From the NCBI RefSeq assembly GCF_040676675.1, contig NZ_JBFAPK010000004.1, positions 248,001 through 312,000 of the forward strand: a stretch of 64,000 nt of DNA, in the 5' to 3' direction. This document shows positions 61,266-64,000 of the stretch, in pieces. The notes below the pieces were generated by a model, which worked only from the letters and a program-made list of their open reading frames with translations, was not told where the DNA came from and searched no databases. Numbering within the stretch: position 1 is the first letter of the stretch; each line of letters opens with the position of its first letter. The stretch is from JBFAPK01 sp040676675. Its GTDB lineage: Bacteria > Actinomycetota > Actinomycetes > Mycobacteriales > Micromonosporaceae. Both the position numbers and the translations under genes were made by a program.

Positions 61266-61664
61266 TCAGCTCTGGGTCAGCTCGCGGTAGGCGTCGGCGG
61301 TGAGGAGCCCGGCCACCGAGTCCGGGTCGGCCGGAGCGATCTCCACGAGCCAACCCGACCCGTACGGGTCGGTGTTGATGATCTCCGGGGTGTCCCCGAG
61401 TTCGGCGTTGCGGGCCACCACCGTGCCCGAGACCGGCGCGTAGATCTCCGAGACGCTTTTGGTCGACTCGACCTCGCCGAACGACTCGCCCGCGGAGACC
61501 ACCGCGCCCTCCTCGGGCAACTGGACGTAGACGATGTCGCCGAGCGCGTCCTGCGCGAAATGGGTGATGCCCACCCGCACCGGTCCGCTGCCGTCGCCGG
61601 CCACCCACTCATGCTCGGCGGTGTACCGCAGGTCCTCAGGAATCACCAGACACGCGTCCTTCAT
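61266..61664 (-). CDS. gcvH: glycine cleavage system H protein
   Basis: A 132-residue lipoyl carrier that shuttles the aminomethyl group between P and T proteins. The lipoylated lysine is in GEVESTKSVSEIYAPVSGTV (about residue 71), with PEDLRYTAEHEWV at the N terminus and NTDPYGSGWLVEI late. The start could be ATG 61664 or the GTG six codons later (61646), which gives the usual VIPEDLRY beginning. It lies between the DUF881 genes and garA, 8 kb from gcvP, and has no riboswitch of its own. Confidence 0.96.
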   Translation of the reverse strand: MKDACLVIPEDLRYTAEHEWVAGDGSGPVRVGITHFAQDALGDIVYVQLPEEGAVVSAGESFGEVESTKSVSEIYAPVSGTVVARNAELGDTPEIINTDPYGSGWLVEIAPADPDSVAGLLTADAYRELTQS

Positions 61665-61716
61665 CGTCGCACTTCACCGGGTGCCGAACCGGCGGACCGG
61701 CCCGGCCCGCGCCCGG

Positions 61717-62925
61717 TCAAGAAACCGGGCGCGCGTGTTTCAAGTTCGTCGGCGCGTTGACGGCGACCACGTCGACCACCTCACGCTCCTGGACGATCAC
61801 GTTACCGCCGTCCCCGTTGACCGACGCGACCACCCCACCGGGAATGTTCAACGCCGTACGCATCGTGGTCGGATCACCGATCACCGTGATCGTGTACGGT
61901 CCGATCAACCGCCGCCCGCTGACCGTGATGCCGTTCTCCGCGTCCAGGAAGTAGGTGGAGGCGATCACCCGTACCGTCGCCCCGCCCCGGTCACTGATCT
62001 GCATCGCCTCGGCCCCCGCGCCGCGCAGCTCCTGCACCGCGTCCAGCAACGTCGAGGCCCGGATCGGGCTGGCCGCCGCCGAGAACTGGATCGTCAGACC
62101 CGGACCACGGGCCGGCAGCGTACCGGCCAGGATGCCCAGCTCGTCCGCCCGCCGGGTCGCCTCGTCCAGCGCCGCCTGCCGACCCTCGGCACCCGAGGTC
62201 AGCTGCCGCTGGCTGTCCTCCAGCCCACCGATCTCCTGCCGCAGCCGGGACTCCTGCGACTCCAGGTCCGACAGGATCCGCACCAGGTCGTCCTGCCGCG
62301 TCGCCGCCAGCGTGGGATCCGCCGAACTGGTCTTGAGCTGCACCACCAGCGTGAAGCCCAGCAGGGCGAGCAGCACACCGATCATCCCGCCGGCACCGGT
62401 CAACCGCGGCCGGGTCAGCCCCAGCCGCACCCAGACACTCTCCTCCGCCGCCGACTCGGCCCGGCCGGACTCCGCCCCCGCCGCGCCGTCACCGGCGTCG
62501 TCACCCGCCGCCGCGTCCGGACGCCCGGTACCCCCGGCCGCCGCCGCGCCGGCCGCGCCGTCCCCGCCGGCACCCGCCGACGGGCGCTCCTGCGGCTCCT
62601 CGTCCTCGCCGAGATCCGTACGCTCGGTCGGATCGCTCCAGTCCAGCAGCTCGGTGCTCTCGTCCGCGCTGTCGGCCGCGGCGGCGCTGGCCGGCGGCTC
62701 CGCCACGGCCCCGCCCAGCGCACCGGGCTCGACCACCGCCGGGCCGACCCCGTCCGCCGGCGGCGCGTCCGGCCGCGGATCGGGCGGCACCGCCGGACCG
62801 GAAGCCTGCGCCGACGGCGTGGCCGCACCGGCCGACGGAGTCGCCGCAGACGGCCGTCCCAGGGGCCGCGTCGGCTCGTCGTCGCCCGGCCAGCCCGTCT
62901 CGGAATCCCTGCGTTCGTCAGTCAT
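61717..62925 (-). CDS. DUF881 family membrane protein (Rv1825-like)
   Basis: A 402-residue protein. A long disordered cytoplasmic N terminus (about 165 residues, rich in Ala, Gly, Asp and Pro, including DESTELLDWSDPTERTDLGEDEEPQ) precedes one transmembrane helix (GMIGVLLALLGFTLVVQL), a coiled coil (DDLVRILSDLESQESRLRQEIGGLEDSQRQL) and the external DUF881 domain (GPGLTIQFSAAASPIRASTLLDAVQELRGAGAEAMQISD … IGPYTITVIGDP). The family is found next to the division gene cluster in many Gram-positives, suggesting a cell-envelope role. ATG 62925 follows 10 bp after the small basic protein gene. Confidence 0.92.
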   Translation of the reverse strand: MTDERRDSETGWPGDDEPTRPLGRPSAATPSAGAATPSAQASGPAVPPDPRPDAPPADGVGPAVVEPGALGGAVAEPPASAAAADSADESTELLDWSDPTERTDLGEDEEPQERPSAGAGGDGAAGAAAAGGTGRPDAAAGDDAGDGAAGAESGRAESAAEESVWVRLGLTRPRLTGAGGMIGVLLALLGFTLVVQLKTSSADPTLAATRQDDLVRILSDLESQESRLRQEIGGLEDSQRQLTSGAEGRQAALDEATRRADELGILAGTLPARGPGLTIQFSAAASPIRASTLLDAVQELRGAGAEAMQISDRGGATVRVIASTYFLDAENGITVSGRRLIGPYTITVIGDPTTMRTALNIPGGVVASVNGDGGNVIVQEREVVDVVAVNAPTNLKHARPVS

Positions 62926-62935
62926 CGCCTCGAAC

Positions 62936-63268
62936 CTACGCCCGGAAGAGGTGCCGGCGGATGGCCGCCACGTTGCCGAAGATACGAACACCGAGGACGA
63001 CCACGACGCCGGTGGACAACTGCCCGCCGACCCCGAGCTGGTCCCCGAGATAGACGATGATGCCCGCCACCAGCACGTTGGAGATGAAGGACACCACGAA
63101 CTGCTTGTCGTCGAAGATGCCGTCCAGCTTCGCGCGTACCCCACCGAACACCGCGTCCAACGCCGCCACCACGGCGATCGGCAGGTACGGCAGCAGCGCG
63201 GGCGGCACCGTCGGATCGAGCCACACGCCGAGCCCCACACCTACGATCAACGCGAGCACAGGGATCAT
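62936..63268 (-). CDS. small basic family membrane protein (DUF1290)
   Basis: A 110-residue protein with three predicted membrane helices (MIPVLALIVGVGLGVWLDP, LLPYLPIAVVAALDAVFGGVRAKLDGIFDDKQFVVSFISNVLVAGIIVYLG, LSTGVVVVLGVRIFGNVAAIRRHLFRA). It is the sbp gene found between two DUF881 genes in actinobacteria (Rv1824). The function is unknown but it is conserved across Gram-positives. Its ATG overlaps the stop of the upstream DUF881 gene. Confidence 0.93.
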   Translation of the reverse strand: MIPVLALIVGVGLGVWLDPTVPPALLPYLPIAVVAALDAVFGGVRAKLDGIFDDKQFVVSFISNVLVAGIIVYLGDQLGVGGQLSTGVVVVLGVRIFGNVAAIRRHLFRA

Positions 63269-64000
63269 CGGCCGCCTCCGGAGGATTGTCGGCCCGCACC
63301 GGACGGCTGCGGGCTGCTGGACCGCCCCGCGCCCGACGGCGAGCCGCTCGGCTGGGGCACGGGCTTCGCGTAGTTCAACTGGGGCGCGGCCGCGGCCGGC
63401 AGGGTCAGGTCGTCGACGCCGCGTACCCCGAAGGACATGCCGTGCTCGGACGCCACGCTCGTCAGCAGGCGGGCCGCCGCGCTGGCCCGGAACGCCTTCT
63501 CCATCCCGCCGGGACCGATCGCGGAAACCTCGTACGGGCCCGTGACCGGCCGGAAGTCCACCAGGATCGCCTCGCCGGCCGCCCGGATCGTCGAGGTCGC
63601 GGTGAGCCGCTGACCGTTGATCGAGATCGCCTCGGCGCCGCTGCTCCAGAGCGCGTTGGCGATGTTCTGCAGGTCGCTGTCGAGCACCCGCCCGAGGTTG
63701 TCGCCGCTGCGGGCCCCGGTCACCGCGTCCGCCTTGGCCGGCGCGTCGGCCACCCGCACCACCACCCCGTCGCCGCGGACCCGGCCGAGACCCGTGGCGG
63801 CCTCCAGATCCCGCAGCCGCGCGGCGTCGCTGCCGGTCAGCGCCGCGTCGCGCTGCTTGGCCACCTCAGCCCGCAACCGGTCGGCCTGGTGCGTCAGCTG
63901 GTCGGTCTCCGCCTCCCGCTGCTTGATCTGCGCCACCAGGCCGGCGCGTGCCTGGGCGCGGTTCGGCTCGTCCTCCATCGTCTGCCGGTACGCGATCGCC
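63265..64000 (-). CDS. DUF881 family protein, 5' end outside window (Rv1823-like)
   Basis: The frame is open to the right edge (…AIAYRQTMEDEPNRAQARAGLVAQIKQREAETDQLTHQADRLRAEVAKQ), so the N terminus and membrane helix lie outside. A coiled coil is followed by the DUF881 domain (RVRGDGVVVRVADAPAK … DLQNIANALWSSGAEAISINGQRLTATSTIRAAGEAILVDFRPVTGPYEVSAIGP). The C-terminal 40 residues are a Ser/Gly/Pro-rich tail, probably extracytoplasmic. It is the first gene of a DUF881-sbp-DUF881 operon by overlap. Confidence 0.9.
   Translation of the reverse strand, partial: AIAYRQTMEDEPNRAQARAGLVAQIKQREAETDQLTHQADRLRAEVAKQRDAALTGSDAARLRDLEAATGLGRVRGDGVVVRVADAPAKADAVTGARSGDNLGRVLDSDLQNIANALWSSGAEAISINGQRLTATSTIRAAGEAILVDFRPVTGPYEVSAIGPGGMEKAFRASAAARLLTSVASEHGMSFGVRGVDDLTLPAAAAPQLNYAKPVPQPSGSPSGAGRSSSPQPSGAGRQSSGGGR

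Overview
The window is very GC-rich DNA with strong G/C third-position codon bias, frequent GTG/TTG starts and many 4-base ATGA/GTGA gene overlaps. It comes from a high-GC actinomycete, most likely Micromonospora or a close relative in the Micromonosporaceae. The right end (about 58.3-64 kb, minus strand) carries the actinobacterial block DUF881 / small basic protein / DUF881 / gcvH / FHA (garA) / ftsR / bifunctional nuclease / MerR, in the same order as Rv1823-Rv1830 of Mycobacterium tuberculosis.

Layout. 0-12.2 kb: metabolic and regulatory genes (two-domain GNAT end, ArsR/flavin-reductase pair, asparaginase, APH-like kinase, a tyrosine recombinase, WYL regulator, AidB-like flavoprotein, thymidine kinase, UMF1-type transporter, glycerophosphodiesterase). 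12.4-20.5 kb: a coupled minus-strand operon of two dynamin-like GTPases and an acidic low-complexity protein, divergent from a coupled pair of LuxR-type regulators. 20.5-27.4 kb: PlsC-type acyltransferase, cydAB behind a nested palindromic operator, a gntR-deoC operon with its own operator, an unknown coiled-coil protein, and a reductase. 27.4-29.9 kb: a gene-poor stretch holding an orphan ORF, a 196-bp element with 17-bp terminal inverted repeats, a 52-bp perfect palindrome, a close match to the actinobacterial dif site (28525-28552), and a second, palindromic dif-like site lying over the start codon of a Xer-type tyrosine recombinase. 29.9-38.7 kb: a toxin-antitoxin pair and several regulator/enzyme pairs (quinone reductase/XRE, SARP/MDR oxidoreductase, TetR/VOC), then carbonic anhydrase and a peptide deformylase. 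38.9-50.5 kb: a membrane Hsp70 fused to a predicted beta-propeller, a nuclease/phosphatase, a frameshifted methyltransferase, a YheO-type regulator coupled to an aminotransferase, a second deformylase, LtrA, MarR, PabB and a DUF5999 protein. 50.6-64 kb: gcvP under a single-aptamer glycine riboswitch, an aldo/keto reductase, a coupled truncated haemoglobin / flavohaemoglobin / DivIVA operon, and the conserved gcvH-garA-ftsR block.

The dif match implies that the window covers the chromosome terminus. The + strand is markedly C-rich from about 21.4 to 27.4 kb, G-rich from about 29.3 to 36.6 kb, and C-rich again to about 42.5 kb, whichever way the genes run. The best candidate for something new is the dif / dif-like site / recombinase arrangement at 28.4-29.9 kb. 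Next are the dynamin-acidic protein operon, the Hsp70-propeller fusion and the globin-DivIVA operon. All assignments come from reading the sequence; no database search was run.
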